From: Pseudomonas asuensis
GTDB lineage: Bacteria > Pseudomonadota > Gammaproteobacteria > Pseudomonadales > Pseudomonadaceae
Assembly: GCF_014646755.1 (NCBI RefSeq)
Contig: NZ_BMNW01000006.1
Location: 279,825-343,824, forward strand
Direction of reading: 5' to 3'
DNA length: 64,000 nucleotides
Positions 37,163 to 46,785 of the stretch are shown in pieces; the first letter of the stretch is position 1, and each line of letters starts with the position of its first letter. Made by a program: the position numbers and the translations under genes. The notes under the pieces were generated by a model. The model was not told where the DNA came from. It did not search any database and saw only the letters and a program-made list of their open reading frames with translations.

Positions 37163-37750
37163 TGGCGCGCTCCTAAAAAGAAGGAGTGTACCCAGTTAAG
37201 TGGCGATGAGGTGTTATTAATCAAGGCTTTCGCTAAAGATCGAGACAGCTCCAGAGTTCATGCACCCCCGCATGGGCCAGCACCGAAAAGCGTATGCAAT
37301 GCGCCAAGGCGTACGACATCTGGATGTCATAAGGGATAAATCAAGCATCCGCTTCGGCAGTATCCAATGCAGTGTTAACCAAGAAAGGTTCGCTCAGGGG
37401 ATATGAAAAGATAGTGTATGTGGCTCGCTACCTTGGCGTGCTCTGCAACGTTAGCGTCCCGACGTGCTAAACGGAAAACCTTCGGCAACCGTGAGGACTA
37501 TTTCGAATACTCACCACCAAGCCTCAACGCTCCTCCTCTAACCAAGCCATGGACTGCTTGGAATTGATCTTCCAAGCGTACAAACGAACAGATAAAGGCT
37601 CTACTTCGTATGCAAGCAACGAATAAGAGCCGGGATCGGGATGGAGTATTAAAACTGAGGTATGGGTAATCGTTTTAAGATCCAGGGCGGCCTGCAAGAT
37701 GCTTCATTGCTTACATGTCTTCAGTATGGACCCTATACGGGCTCGCTCCT
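37163..37750. other. Intergenic region of ~590 bp
   Basis: No gene recognised. A plus frame (37022-37339) overlaps the minus gene and is not supported. Confidence 0.35.
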
Positions 37751-38947
37751 TTAATGAGGTTGCAGCTGCCACGCATCTGCTTCAAACCGGGTAAACGGCG
37801 CCAGACGCGTCACCATTGCCATGAGCACGACAATACCGAGCGCCATCAGCAGCCAGGCCTGGGAGAGATTAGTTGAATGCTCCCGTATCAGCCCTGCCAA
37901 AAAAGGCATACCACTGGCGATAATGTAGCCGCCTCCTTGTACGAACCCCATCAATGCTCCTGCCGTTCTTGCATCACTGACATGATCCATGGTGACGATC
38001 AACGAGAGCGGAAACAGCGCACCAATACCGGTGCCCAGCAGTACAGCCGCGGGAACTGCCATCATGATCGGTGCAGTGACGAGTCCTGCCAGCCCCATCA
38101 GTATCAGCAGCAATACACTCAGCAGAGGAATGCGTCTGTCCGGGAAGTGGCTAATAAACATCGAGACGGCAAGCCCTGCCACTACTTCCATCACTGTCAG
38201 TGCGCCAAGCAGATAACCACTTTCAGCCGCTGACCATCCTAGCTGAATATAGAACGGGGGTAGCCAGGCGAGTACCAGTGTATAGGCACCGGTGCCTATA
38301 CCAAAGGCGACCATGAGTAGACAAGCTCTTCCAGCCCGTAGCGGAAGCCGGACCGGTCTATTGGCGGCGTGCTCTACCGCAGGGGTAGCGGTCTGACTCC
38401 ATATCAATGCACCCAGCACAGCAGGAATGGACCATAAGGCAAAGGTAGACGCCCAGCTGCCGACGGTATCGGTCAGTGGTGATGCCGATGCCGCCGCCAG
38501 CGCAGCTCCGCCCATGATGCCAGTGGTATACAGCCCCATCAGCAGGCCAACACGCGTGGGAAAGTGATGCTTGATATAGGCTGGCAGCAGCGCCTGCACG
38601 AGTGAGATTCCGAGCCCTGCTATTACCGCAGTCACGATAAGACCGGTGGTAGAGGGCAAAAACCAGCGCAATGCACACGCTAACGCGATAGCCCCCACCC
38701 CAATCATAACGCCCTTGCACTCACCGAGCAGTGCCTGAAGCCGGGCGCCAAACAACGCACCCACCCCCATGGCAAATACCGGAAGTGTGGTCAGCAAACC
38801 CGCCAATGCACTGCCAAGACCCGTTGTGTGCTGGATCTCATCCAGCAGTGGTCCAATCGCAGCCAGGATAGGCCTGAGATTAAAGCTAACCAGTATCAGG
38901 GCCACCACGATAGGCCAGAGCCTGTAAGTATGTTCCGAGGCAGTCAT
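37751..38947 (-). CDS. CynX/NimT-family MFS transporter
   Basis: 398 residues with 12 predicted spans. The N-terminal 'VVALILVSFNLRPILAAIGPLLDEI' and 'GLLTTLPVFAMGVGALFGARL' are typical of the CynX/NimT group (cyanate transporter and 2-nitroimidazole exporter YeaN). C-terminal repeats 'LFPLSLIVTMDHVSDARTAGALMGFVQGGGYIIA' fit. It would be an inner-membrane exporter of a small compound. Divergent from a MarR gene whose likely operator lies between them, so it is probably repressed by that MarR protein. Confidence 0.88.
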   Translation of the reverse strand: MTASEHTYRLWPIVVALILVSFNLRPILAAIGPLLDEIQHTTGLGSALAGLLTTLPVFAMGVGALFGARLQALLGECKGVMIGVGAIALACALRWFLPSTTGLIVTAVIAGLGISLVQALLPAYIKHHFPTRVGLLMGLYTTGIMGGAALAAASASPLTDTVGSWASTFALWSIPAVLGALIWSQTATPAVEHAANRPVRLPLRAGRACLLMVAFGIGTGAYTLVLAWLPPFYIQLGWSAAESGYLLGALTVMEVVAGLAVSMFISHFPDRRIPLLSVLLLILMGLAGLVTAPIMMAVPAAVLLGTGIGALFPLSLIVTMDHVSDARTAGALMGFVQGGGYIIASGMPFLAGLIREHSTNLSQAWLLMALGIVVLMAMVTRLAPFTRFEADAWQLQPH

Positions 38948-38992
38948 GTATAGCTCCTTTTGATTGTCTAGACTCGTTTCTCTATAATTAAC

Positions 38993-39011
38993 TTAATACA
39001 AAGTATCTTAA
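38993..39011. promoter_or_regulatory. Candidate MarR operator
   Basis: The 19-bp sequence TTAATACAAAGTATCTTAA has the core dyad ATAC-AAA-GTAT and near-symmetric TTA/TTAA flanks. It lies 23 bp before the MarR start and 46 bp before the MFS start, where a bound MarR dimer would block both promoters. Confidence 0.5.
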
Positions 39012-39033
39012 TATCAAGACAAATAGGTGAATT

Positions 39034-39543
39034 ATGACTGACAGAGCCCTTCTGGCTACTGAGCAATGGCGAAAGCAAAGACCTGATGTAGATCCATTTC
39101 CCATGCAGGTCCTGGGGCGATTTGGTGAACTTGCCCAACTGATCACCCGGGACTACATCAACCCCTTCTTTGCCCGCTATGGGTTGCACCCAGGGGAGTT
39201 TGATGTGCTGGCGACGTTGCGACGCTCAGGAGAGCCATTCGCCTTGACGCCAACCGCGCTCTATGAGGCGGCGATGATTTCCTCCGGTGGTATGACCAAC
39301 CGGCTGGACCGCCTTGAGCGAGCCGAGTTGATTGAGCGACGCAAACATCCCACAGACCGTCGAGGTACGCTGGTAGCCCTAACAGACAAGGGGCGAAGCC
39401 TGATCGATGCAATGCTGGCACCGCATGTTGAAAACGAACAGCGCGTGTTAGCGCCATTGACCGAAGCCGAGCAGCGACAGCTTGATGAACTCCTCGGCAA
39501 ACTTACCCGCTGTCTTTCAAAACCACCTGAAGGCGGAAAATGA
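39034..39543 (+). CDS. MarR-family transcriptional regulator
   Basis: 169 residues. The winged helix reads 'GLHPGEFDVLATLRRSGEPFALTPTALYEAAMISSGGMTNRLDRLERAELIERRKHPTDRRGTLV'-like, with the D-x-R-G wing motif ('TDRRG') typical of MarR. Flanking helices form the dimer. It probably represses the divergent CynX/NimT-type gene and itself, with release by a small ligand. A AGGTG site precedes the ATG. Confidence 0.9.
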   Translation: MTDRALLATEQWRKQRPDVDPFPMQVLGRFGELAQLITRDYINPFFARYGLHPGEFDVLATLRRSGEPFALTPTALYEAAMISSGGMTNRLDRLERAELIERRKHPTDRRGTLVALTDKGRSLIDAMLAPHVENEQRVLAPLTEAEQRQLDELLGKLTRCLSKPPEGGK

Positions 39544-39666
39544 TGCCGTAGAAATTTTGTTACCTGCTGCCGCTTCGCTGTTTTCTCGGCTACAGTACGG
39601 TTAGGTCACGTGCAGTGACCCACGTCGCTCGGACGGTTCCGGGCGCTTACGTCTATCGAGGAAAAC

Positions 39667-40905
39667 ATGGCTGATTCCAGCTCCATGCGCCGCTTCACGC
39701 GTATTGATCGTCTCCCCCCTTACGTCTTCAACATAACGGCTGAGCTCAAATTGGTTGCCCGTCGTCGTGGTGAAGACATTATTGACTTGAGTATGGGCAA
39801 TCCCGATGGTGCGACCCCTCCTCATATTGTGGAAAAGCTATGTCAGGTAGCCCAGCGCGAAGACACCCATGGGTATTCCAGCTCCAAGGGAATTCCTCGC
39901 CTGCGCCGAGCCATTTCGCGCTGGTATCAGGACCGTTATGCGGTTGAGATTGACCCAGAATCTGAAGCCATCGTTACGATCGGCTCAAAGGAAGGTCTTG
40001 CTCATCTCATGCTTGCAACACTGGATGCGGGCGATACGGTACTGGTGCCAAACCCCAGTTATCCGATCCATATCTATGGTGCTGTAATCGCAGGCGCCCA
40101 GGTACGCTCCGTACCACTGGTACCCGGGATGGACTTTTTTGCCGAGCTTGAGCGCGCTATTCGCGAGAGCATTCCCAAACCAAAGATGATGATTCTGGGT
40201 TTCCCTTCAAACCCTACGGCTCAGTGCATCGAGCTGGAATTTTTCGAACGGGTGATTGCGCTAGCCAAGCAGTACAACGTGCTGGTCGTCCATGACCTTG
40301 CCTATGCCGACATCGTGTTTGACGGGTGGAAGGCACCTTCCATCATGCAAGTACCGGGCGCCAAGGATATCGCTGTCGAGTTCTTCACCCTGTCCAAAAG
40401 CTACAACATGGCAGGCTGGCGAATCGGCTTCATGGTCGGTAATCCAGAGCTGGTCAATGCCCTGGCGCGTATCAAGAGTTACCATGATTACGGTACGTTT
40501 ACGCCACTACAAGTGGCTGCGATTGCCGCACTAGAGGGTGACCAGCAGTGCGTGCGAGATATTGCCGCTTACTATCAGCAGCGTCGGGATGTGCTGGTGA
40601 GAGGTCTGCATGAAGCGGGCTGGATGGTTGAGAACCCCAAGGCCTCAATGTATGTCTGGGCCAAAATTCCTGAGGCCTATGCGCACCTGGGCTCGCTGGA
40701 GTTTGCAAAAAAACTGCTGGCAGATGCCAAGGTATCGGTCTCGCCTGGAATCGGTTTTGGGGATTACGGTGACGACCATGTGCGCTTTGCACTAATCGAA
40801 AATCAGGACCGTATTCGTCAGGCCGTGCGCGGGATCAAGGCGATGTTCCGTGTTGATGGGATTCTGGCCAAGCCCGCTCGACGCACTCAAACAGACATGC
40901 CGTAA
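39667..40905 (+). CDS. alaC: Alanine-synthesising aminotransferase AlaC
   Basis: 412 residues, the same length as E. coli AlaC. Class I/II fold with '[21 protein letters not shown]', '[18 protein letters not shown]', '[17 protein letters not shown]' and the PLP Lys in '[17 protein letters not shown]'. It converts pyruvate and glutamate to alanine and 2-oxoglutarate. A GAGGAAAAC site precedes the ATG. It is followed by a strong bidirectional terminator shared with ddlA. Confidence 0.92.
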   Translation: MADSSSMRRFTRIDRLPPYVFNITAELKLVARRRGEDIIDLSMGNPDGATPPHIVEKLCQVAQREDTHGYSSSKGIPRLRRAISRWYQDRYAVEIDPESEAIVTIGSKEGLAHLMLATLDAGDTVLVPNPSYPIHIYGAVIAGAQVRSVPLVPGMDFFAELERAIRESIPKPKMMILGFPSNPTAQCIELEFFERVIALAKQYNVLVVHDLAYADIVFDGWKAPSIMQVPGAKDIAVEFFTLSKSYNMAGWRIGFMVGNPELVNALARIKSYHDYGTFTPLQVAAIAALEGDQQCVRDIAAYYQQRRDVLVRGLHEAGWMVENPKASMYVWAKIPEAYAHLGSLEFAKKLLADAKVSVSPGIGFGDYGDDHVRFALIENQDRIRQAVRGIKAMFRVDGILAKPARRTQTDMP

Positions 40906-40911
40906 GGCAAT

Positions 40912-40943
40912 CAAGGGCTAAGGCGTCGTTACCTTAGCCCTTG
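40912..40943. terminator. Bidirectional terminator between alaC and ddlA
   Basis: CAAGGGCTAAGG (40912-40923) and CCTTAGCCCTTG (40932-40943) form a perfect 12-bp stem with an 8-nt loop, between convergent stops. Confidence 0.85.
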
Positions 40944-40947
40944 CCCA

Positions 40948-42045
40948 TTAACGGGAATGTTTGAGCGTACGCTCCTGAGCATGACGCTCCTGCGCCAGCT
41001 CAATTAGCCGTGTAATCAGATCACGGTAACTTACTCCGCTGGCTTCCCATAATTTGGGATACATGCTGATATTGGTAAACCCTGGCAAGGTGTTGACCTC
41101 ATTGATCAGTACCTCACCTTCAGCCGTCAGGAAAACATCAACTCGTGCCAGACCTGCGCATTCCAGCACCTTGAATGCCTCAAGGGCCAATGTGCGTATA
41201 TGTTCACTCATTGCGTCAGGCAGATCAGTCGGGACTCTGACTTCAGCGCCGTTATCGTCAATGTACTTGGTGTCGTACGAATAAAAGCCTTTGTGCACGA
41301 CAATTTCACCGCAGGTACTGGCAATGGGCTCGTCGTTGCCCAGAATCGCACATTCGATCTCACGACCCTTGACGGCTTGCTCCACTAAAACCTTGGTGTC
41401 GTAGGCAAAGGCCTGAGCCAGTGCTTCATGATAGTCCGCTTCAGTCTCAGCGCTACTGACGCCTACGGAAGAACCTTGGTTGGCAGGCTTGACAAAGACA
41501 GGCGAGCCTAGCGTTTCAATCACCTCATTGAACGTGGTACGAGCAGCGGTCAGCCGGTTGAAGGTCAGGAACGGTACAACGGGTAGCCCTGCATCACGCA
41601 GGAGACGCTTAGTGACATCCTTATCCATGCAGACAGCTGACCCCAGCACCCCGGAACCTACAAATGGCAGATCGGCTATTCGTAGAAGGCCTTGAAGAGA
41701 GCCATCCTCTCCCAGAGGACCATGCACGATCGGGAAGATGACATCAATTTGGCCTAATGCCTGAGTCGATGACGTCTCGATCCATTGCTGCTCGCGCTGC
41801 CCCGGTACAAGTGCCAAGGCTCGATTGGAGCGGTTAAGCGCAATGAGCGCAGGGTTTTCAGCATGAAGCAGATAATCGGAAGCATCATTAAGATGCCATT
41901 GGCCTTCTTTGTCGATTCCGATCAAGACGATGTCGAACCGTGACTTATCGATCGCATCAACAATATTCCTGGCAGACTGTAAGGAAACCTCATGCTCTGA
42001 AGAGCGGCCGCCAAAGATGATTCCTACTCGCGTCTTGCTCACCAC
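40948..42045 (-). CDS. ddlA: D-alanine--D-alanine ligase
   Basis: 365 residues, matching the longer DdlA form (364 in E. coli) rather than DdlB (~306). ATP-grasp enzyme with '[19 protein letters not shown]', '[17 protein letters not shown]', '[19 protein letters not shown]', '[34 protein letters not shown]'. It joins two D-Ala for peptidoglycan in the cytoplasm. It is next to AlaC but convergent, so both supply the alanine/cell-wall route without sharing an operon. It is outside the mur-fts cluster, as ddlA genes are. Confidence 0.95.
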   Translation of the reverse strand: MVSKTRVGIIFGGRSSEHEVSLQSARNIVDAIDKSRFDIVLIGIDKEGQWHLNDASDYLLHAENPALIALNRSNRALALVPGQREQQWIETSSTQALGQIDVIFPIVHGPLGEDGSLQGLLRIADLPFVGSGVLGSAVCMDKDVTKRLLRDAGLPVVPFLTFNRLTAARTTFNEVIETLGSPVFVKPANQGSSVGVSSAETEADYHEALAQAFAYDTKVLVEQAVKGREIECAILGNDEPIASTCGEIVVHKGFYSYDTKYIDDNGAEVRVPTDLPDAMSEHIRTLALEAFKVLECAGLARVDVFLTAEGEVLINEVNTLPGFTNISMYPKLWEASGVSYRDLITRLIELAQERHAQERTLKHSR

Positions 42046-42177
42046 CCTGCTCCTTCAAGCGTTGTATGCAGCCTTAGAATACAGGGGAGAAGCGATTTGA
42101 GAATCACACTGTGGAATGATTTATCAGCTAAGGCTCGTTACCCGACAAAACGATTGAGGAGGGGTGCAAGTCAATAA

Positions 42178-42369
42178 TTACGCACTGGCGCCCTGATGCT
42201 GCCATTCAGCTTCCAGCTGGGCCTCCAGCAAGCTCAAGGTATTGTAGGCTTCGGTGTAGTCCAGGAAGTTTTTCTGGACGAGTAGGCGGGCCTGATCTAC
42301 TTTGATCTGGTACTGACGAATTTCCTTTTGCAGTTCTACGAGGCGTCTCGCCTTCTCTCTTTCCGCCAT
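42178..42369 (-). CDS. Small coiled-coil protein, function unknown
   Basis: 63 residues from the ATG at 42369, which follows GGAGGGC; the ATG five codons upstream is less likely. The sequence (MAEREKARRLVELQKEIRQY...) has heptad-like Leu/Val spacing over nearly its full length and is charged. No family recognised. Confidence 0.65.
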   Translation of the reverse strand: MAEREKARRLVELQKEIRQYQIKVDQARLLVQKNFLDYTEAYNTLSLLEAQLEAEWQHQGASA

Positions 42370-42753
42370 GCTGCTGCCCTCCATAAGACCTGAAAAGAGG
42401 CGGGCTATTATGTGCTGCGTATCACACTATAGCATCCTCCGCTCATCCGTCTTTTTGTACCGTCTAGCGCCTATTGTATCGACCAGTATCATTGTGTAAT
42501 TGAAAGCAGTAGCCGCTGCCGGCCTTGTATTAACTGTACTTATTGAATGCAATAGCTTTGCTTGTTGCTGCTCTTGGCCTTGCCCTTGAGCAGCGCATAC
42601 AGCGGGCTTATCACCCCTCCTTCACGCCGCATTCATCGTTTCTTAACATTTACTGCGTAACATCCTGTCGACCGCTTTAGTTTCCCCACGGTTACCCGTT
42701 CTAGAGCGGTCATCTTTTCTCTTCCTTCCTATCTCCTGAACCAGATCCCCTAC
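42370..42753. other. Intergenic region, nothing recognised
   Basis: About 380 bp between two minus-strand genes. No gene or terminator stem was seen with confidence. Confidence 0.35.
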
Positions 42754-44520
42754 TTAGCGAGCTTCCGGTGCATTCGTCCCCGTCTCGGTCCAATGGCTGC
42801 ACTTACTGGTATGCCCAATACCAGGATTAAAGCTATTGCAGGGATCAAGCTTGCGGTAGAAGGCTTTAAGGCCCGGTTTGGCATGGTAGAGATGGCCCAC
42901 GTTGTGCTCCGCCGGATACTCGGCACCGCGATGATCCAGTAATTTCCACATGCGATGCTCGATGGCGAGGCAATCGTTGCCCTTCCTGACGATATAATCC
43001 TGGTGGAAGACATGGCAGAAGAAGTGACCGTAATAGAGTTTATGGACAAGCTTGTCCTCAATGTCGGCTGGGAGGGTTTCAAACCACTCTCGATCGTTAC
43101 GTCTAAGCGCAATATCCAATGCCACAATGTCTTCTACTTCGCGCGGGTGAACGTCCCGGTAGCGTACCGCTGCACTGGCAGCGGCAAAGCGGTGTAAGAA
43201 CGCTTTACGCCCCTCTTCGGCAGTACACCTGAAGTAAGCCCCGCGGGTTTGCCCGAGAAATTTGTCAAGGTAATGCTGCGTCTCCTCGATCAAAGAGCCC
43301 GCGACCTTGAGGATCAAATGGTGCTCATACTGGTTCCTGTATTCCTTCATCCGCTTGGGCAAATGACTTGGGAACACATGACTTACTGCTTGCAGAATTC
43401 GATCAGCCAGATGTGAAGGCAGAAAGCCGAAACGATTGAATATTTCATCAAAACGACTTTTGAGTGAAAACAATTTAGGCAGCCGCTCAGTACCCAAGCG
43501 GTCGATAATAAGAAAGGTATCCTTTCCATACGTCTCTGCGATATCAAATGCATCCCGATGCATGTACTCACCGGAAATGGGAAGCTGCGAGAAATTGGCA
43601 AGCATGTGCCGTCGGATCTCAGTCAAATCAGCGGTATCGTTGGTACCGATGTAAAAAACAGCGGTTTCTTTTTCGATAGGAAAGGTATCCAGCCGCACTG
43701 CAAAAACGGCAAGCCTGCCCGCACTGCCAGAGGCCTCGTACAGTCGACTCGTATCAGCATTGAAACGAGCGGGGGTATCAGCATCGACCTCCCGCACATG
43801 TTCGGTATAGCCTTTATCTGACCCCGCCCCTGCCTCATGCTCAATATCGGCCTCACCGTACTGGTGATTATCCAGCCGTGTCAGAATTTCCTCTGGCGTG
43901 CTCCCCAGCGCTACCCCTAGATGATTGACAAGATGAAGCTCACCGCCCTCATCGAGGCGCGCATAGAGCGCCATCTGGGTATAGGCCGGGCCACGCTGGA
44001 TGAGCGAGCCGCCTGAATTATTGCAGACCCCGCCCAACACAGAGGCACCGATGCAAGAGGAACCAATAACAGAGTGAGGCTCCCGCCCATGAGCCTTTAA
44101 CTCTCGCTCCAGCTGATCAAGTGTAGACCCCGGAAAACAGATCACCTGCTTGCCGCCCATGATCAGTTGGATCTTTTTCATGCGCATGGTGTTGATGAGC
44201 ACGATGTCTCGATCATAGTCGTTGCCATCTGGCGTTGATCCGCCTGTAAGGCCGGTATTGGCAGCCTGCATGATGATTATTTTATTGGCCGCTACGCATG
44301 CCTTGACCACCTGCCATTGCTCCAGAAGAGAGCCTGGTTGAACCACGGCGATGGCATCGCCTGTACCGAAGCGATATCCACTGCGAAAGCGCTTTGTGTG
44401 GGAGGGATCGGTCAATACATGCTGAGAGCCGACTATATCTTTCAGATGCCGAATAAGTGCATCTCGGTCATGAGCTGTGGCGTCGTCAAAAGCAGGAGCG
44501 ACGGACGATGACGCGGGCAT
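42754..44520 (-). CDS. dld: Quinone-dependent (FAD) D-lactate dehydrogenase
   Basis: 588 residues from the ATG at 44520, with GGAG ~7 nt upstream; E. coli Dld has 571. FAD-binding (PCMH) domain: 'FGTGDAIAVVQPGSLLEQWQ', 'IIMQAANTGLTGGSTPDGND', 'SVIGSSCIGASVLGGVCNNSGG'. C-terminal Dld-type membrane-binding domain includes 'GDEYMHR'-like and 'YFRCTAEEGRKAFLHRFAAA'. It oxidises D-lactate to pyruvate and passes electrons to quinone at the inner membrane. It is the oxidative partner of the ldhA-lldP genes 13 kb away. Confidence 0.93.
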   Translation of the reverse strand: MPASSSVAPAFDDATAHDRDALIRHLKDIVGSQHVLTDPSHTKRFRSGYRFGTGDAIAVVQPGSLLEQWQVVKACVAANKIIIMQAANTGLTGGSTPDGNDYDRDIVLINTMRMKKIQLIMGGKQVICFPGSTLDQLERELKAHGREPHSVIGSSCIGASVLGGVCNNSGGSLIQRGPAYTQMALYARLDEGGELHLVNHLGVALGSTPEEILTRLDNHQYGEADIEHEAGAGSDKGYTEHVREVDADTPARFNADTSRLYEASGSAGRLAVFAVRLDTFPIEKETAVFYIGTNDTADLTEIRRHMLANFSQLPISGEYMHRDAFDIAETYGKDTFLIIDRLGTERLPKLFSLKSRFDEIFNRFGFLPSHLADRILQAVSHVFPSHLPKRMKEYRNQYEHHLILKVAGSLIEETQHYLDKFLGQTRGAYFRCTAEEGRKAFLHRFAAASAAVRYRDVHPREVEDIVALDIALRRNDREWFETLPADIEDKLVHKLYYGHFFCHVFHQDYIVRKGNDCLAIEHRMWKLLDHRGAEYPAEHNVGHLYHAKPGLKAFYRKLDPCNSFNPGIGHTSKCSHWTETGTNAPEAR

Positions 44521-44649
44521 AGAAACTCCATGAGCAATAGCAGAGGTGAGCATCACTCATAGTAGTTGTAGCCACCTAACGATTCCACTGGACAGCGACA
44601 GAGGTCTAATCGCCTGAACCTGCGTAGGCTCAAGCAGCCAGAAGCAGCA

Positions 44650-45019
44650 GGTCAGAAAGGCACCTTCCTCTTTTCGACACCACTATAGCGATACACTGGA
44701 AGAAGCCCATGATGGATAGTCTCGCAAGTCGTGAGAGGTCGCGTCTTGCTTTTGATGCCAAGCGAACGGCGGGCTGGATCTGCATGGAATGTATAGGCCC
44801 GCTTGGCTGTATAGGCTTGGGCAAGTGTGCTGAAGAAATAGTCACCACTGGATGCATCTGGCCGTCGATCAAATGGCGACGGCAAATCCATATAGGTCAC
44901 GCATCGCCATCGATGGAGCCGTCGGCCGCCACCCTAGCGACCGAACGGCCATCGATCAACGCACCATAATTCGCCAGAGGAGTCGCCCTCTCAATACGAT
45001 GCGTTGAGAACGTCTGCAT
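44650..45019 (-). pseudogene. Decayed N-terminal fragment of a GH15 glucoamylase-like enzyme
   Basis: The minus strand opens at the ATG 45019, 11 bp after the SDR stop, and reads MQTFSTHRIERATPLANYGA, then 'LIDGRSVARVAADGSID' before a stop at ~44904. Restoring one base after 'DGSID' continues as 'WRCVTYMDLPSPFDRRPDAS' and 'SGDYFFSTLAQAYTAKRAY'. This resembles the start of GH15 enzymes (D-Y-x-L-I-G-D-x-R-T-A-A-L-V...D-G-S-I-D-W-L-C-x-P-x-F-D-S-P). Only ~120 of the ~600 residues remain and no catalytic part is left. It was probably an operon partner of the SDR. Confidence 0.55.
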
Positions 45020-45030
45020 GATGCGATCCG

Positions 45031-45924
45031 TCAGGCCATGCCACCCGTTGCGCCGTACACTTCACCGGTCACATAGCTGGACTCCTGCGAGGCGAGAATG
45101 ACGTAAATTGGAGCCAGTTCTGCCGGTTGGCCTGGACGCTTGAAGATGGTCTCGCTGCCGAAGGATGGAATTTTCTCCTGAGGCTGACCACCGCTGGGTT
45201 GAAGCGGAGTCCAGAATGGCCCAGGTGCCACCGCATTTACGCGGATACCCTTTGAAATGACCTGTTTGGCCAAAGCCTTGGTAAATGCCGTAATTGCAGC
45301 CTTTGTAGGTGCGTAATCGAGCAGGGTTTCCGAAGGTTGTACTGCCTGGATAGAAGTGGTGTTAATGATCGCCGCACCGGCTGGCATATGAGGAATCGCT
45401 GCCTTGCACAACCAGAACAGTGCATACACATTGGTCTTGTAGGTAGCATCAAACTGGTCTGTGGTCAGATTGGCAATATCTTCGATTGCTGTCTGCTTAC
45501 CTGCAACATTGACCAGGATGTCGAGCCCACCCAGGGCTTCCTTTGCATTGGTGATCAACTCGTTACAAAAGGACTCGCTTTTCAGATCGCCAGGGATGCA
45601 GACGGCCTTGCGCCCTTCTGCCTCAATAAGTTGTACAACCTCTTTCGCATCAGCCTCTTCTTCAGGAAGGTAGTTCAACACGATGTCAGCACCCTCACGG
45701 GCGTAGGCAATAGCGGTTGCACGCCCTATGCCCGAGTCCGCTCCGGTAATCAATGCTTTACGTCCAGCGAGGCGACCAAAGCCTTTGTAGCTTGTTTCAC
45801 CATGATCAGGACGCGGCTGCATATCCTGAGCTAGACCGGGTGGAGTCTGTGGCTGTTTGGGAAATTCAGGCTGAGGATATTGGGTCAAGGGATTCTGCAT
45901 GGTGTACTGGTTATCGGTAGGCAT
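45031..45924 (-). CDS. SDR-family oxidoreductase (YhdF/GSP39-like)
   Basis: 297 residues. N-terminal extension (~1-50) rich in Pro and Gln, then the Rossmann motif '[20 protein letters not shown]', 'VNVAGKQ', the catalytic Ser in 'IINTTSIQA' and Y-x-x-x-K in '[13 protein letters not shown]'. C-terminal '[14 protein letters not shown]' is typical. Members with this N-terminal extension are NADP(H)-dependent alcohol/sugar dehydrogenases expressed under stress. The downstream GH15 fragment suggests a former two-gene operon. Confidence 0.9.
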   Translation of the reverse strand: MPTDNQYTMQNPLTQYPQPEFPKQPQTPPGLAQDMQPRPDHGETSYKGFGRLAGRKALITGADSGIGRATAIAYAREGADIVLNYLPEEEADAKEVVQLIEAEGRKAVCIPGDLKSESFCNELITNAKEALGGLDILVNVAGKQTAIEDIANLTTDQFDATYKTNVYALFWLCKAAIPHMPAGAAIINTTSIQAVQPSETLLDYAPTKAAITAFTKALAKQVISKGIRVNAVAPGPFWTPLQPSGGQPQEKIPSFGSETIFKRPGQPAELAPIYVILASQESSYVTGEVYGATGGMA

Positions 45925-46379
45925 GAAGCATTCCTCTATTCAGTGACGCCGCGATGAAAAGATGAAGGCGGCTAGGATAAAGACAGCAGACGTGTCCAAG
46001 AGCTGTCTAAAAAATGGGAAAGCCTGATACCGAAAAAGGTTCCATCCGATTGCAGACAGGTTTGAGTCCCTTATCTGCTCATTAGCAGGTGGCTGCCATG
46101 TGCTAGGGCAGTCAACGAGTGTATTAAACTAGGGAAAAATCCTGATCGCCGGTTTAACAGATGTATTCAGCGAAAGTAATCATGCTTATTGAGCAGATGT
46201 TCCCACGGCCTACATAACACCATTAACAGTCTGATTACCGTTATGAATCCTTATTTACCTCTGGATATTAATCAGTGGAGTGTTGATTTCGATCCATACG
46301 GCTTCACGGTGCGTGCAGACTGGCTAACACAGGCCGAGAAAACAGAAGATGAGACGATCTTGCTGTAATGACTGACCGA
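45925..46379. other. Intergenic region, one weak small frame
   Basis: A 41-codon frame at 46243-46368 reads MNPYLPLDINQWSVDFDPYG and onward to 'DETILL'. It has protein-like composition but no ribosome site, and could be the start of a gene cut by the IS remnant that follows. Nothing else is recognised. Confidence 0.3.
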
Positions 46380-46642
46380 TGCTCAGCGGCCTTTATGGAT
46401 CATGTACTCAGGTGCTGCCTACCAGAGCGCTTCGGCCCACGGTCGACGGTGTATCAGCGCTTTCGTGACTGGAGGGACCAAAATACCGGCAACGGAACAT
46501 CGTCAAGCAGATGTTTGGCTGACTGAAGGAGAATCGCCGGATCGGCACTCGCTATGACAAGCTGGCAAGAAGTTTTGCCGCCATGATCACTTTGGCCTGC
46601 ACGCTGCGATGCCTACGCCAGTACTTTTCGTACAGAACCTGG
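46380..46642 (+). mobile_element. Remnant of an IS5-family element (internally deleted, right end kept)
   Basis: Broken frames read 'PLWIMYSGAAY', then the homologue of 'ERFGPWSTVYQRF', then 'RNIVKQMFG*LKENRRIGT' and 'RYDKLARSFAAMITLACTLR', ending 'RQYFSYRTW'. These are middle and C-terminal pieces of an IS5-type DDE transposase with a stop codon (TGA at the W/G position) and a deletion. The right inverted repeat is ACTTTTCGTACAGAACC at 46623-46639. It shares long stretches with the remnant at 52899-53185. Confidence 0.8.
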
Positions 46643-46719
46643 TGAATGTCTTTCTCCCATACAGGACGCCTTATCTATCCGGAAAGCAAAGCGCAAGGAT
46701 CGCCGGCCGGTGCAACAGG

Positions 46720-46742
46720 GCGGGTACGCAAAGCGCACCCGC
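46720..46742 (-). terminator. Stem-loop downstream of the PQQ-type dehydrogenase gene
   Basis: GCGGGT-A-CGC (46720-46729) pairs with GCG-C-ACCCGC (46733-46742), one mismatch. It lies ~45 bp past the stop on the minus strand. Confidence 0.5.
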
Positions 46743-46785
46743 TATCTGCTCACAGCCAGTCTGAGACTAGGTTATGCCGCACCGG

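Noticed and set aside
45337..45834. 165-codon plus frame opposite the SDR
   Set aside because: Antisense of the SDR, which has Rossmann and Y-x-x-x-K motifs on the minus strand.
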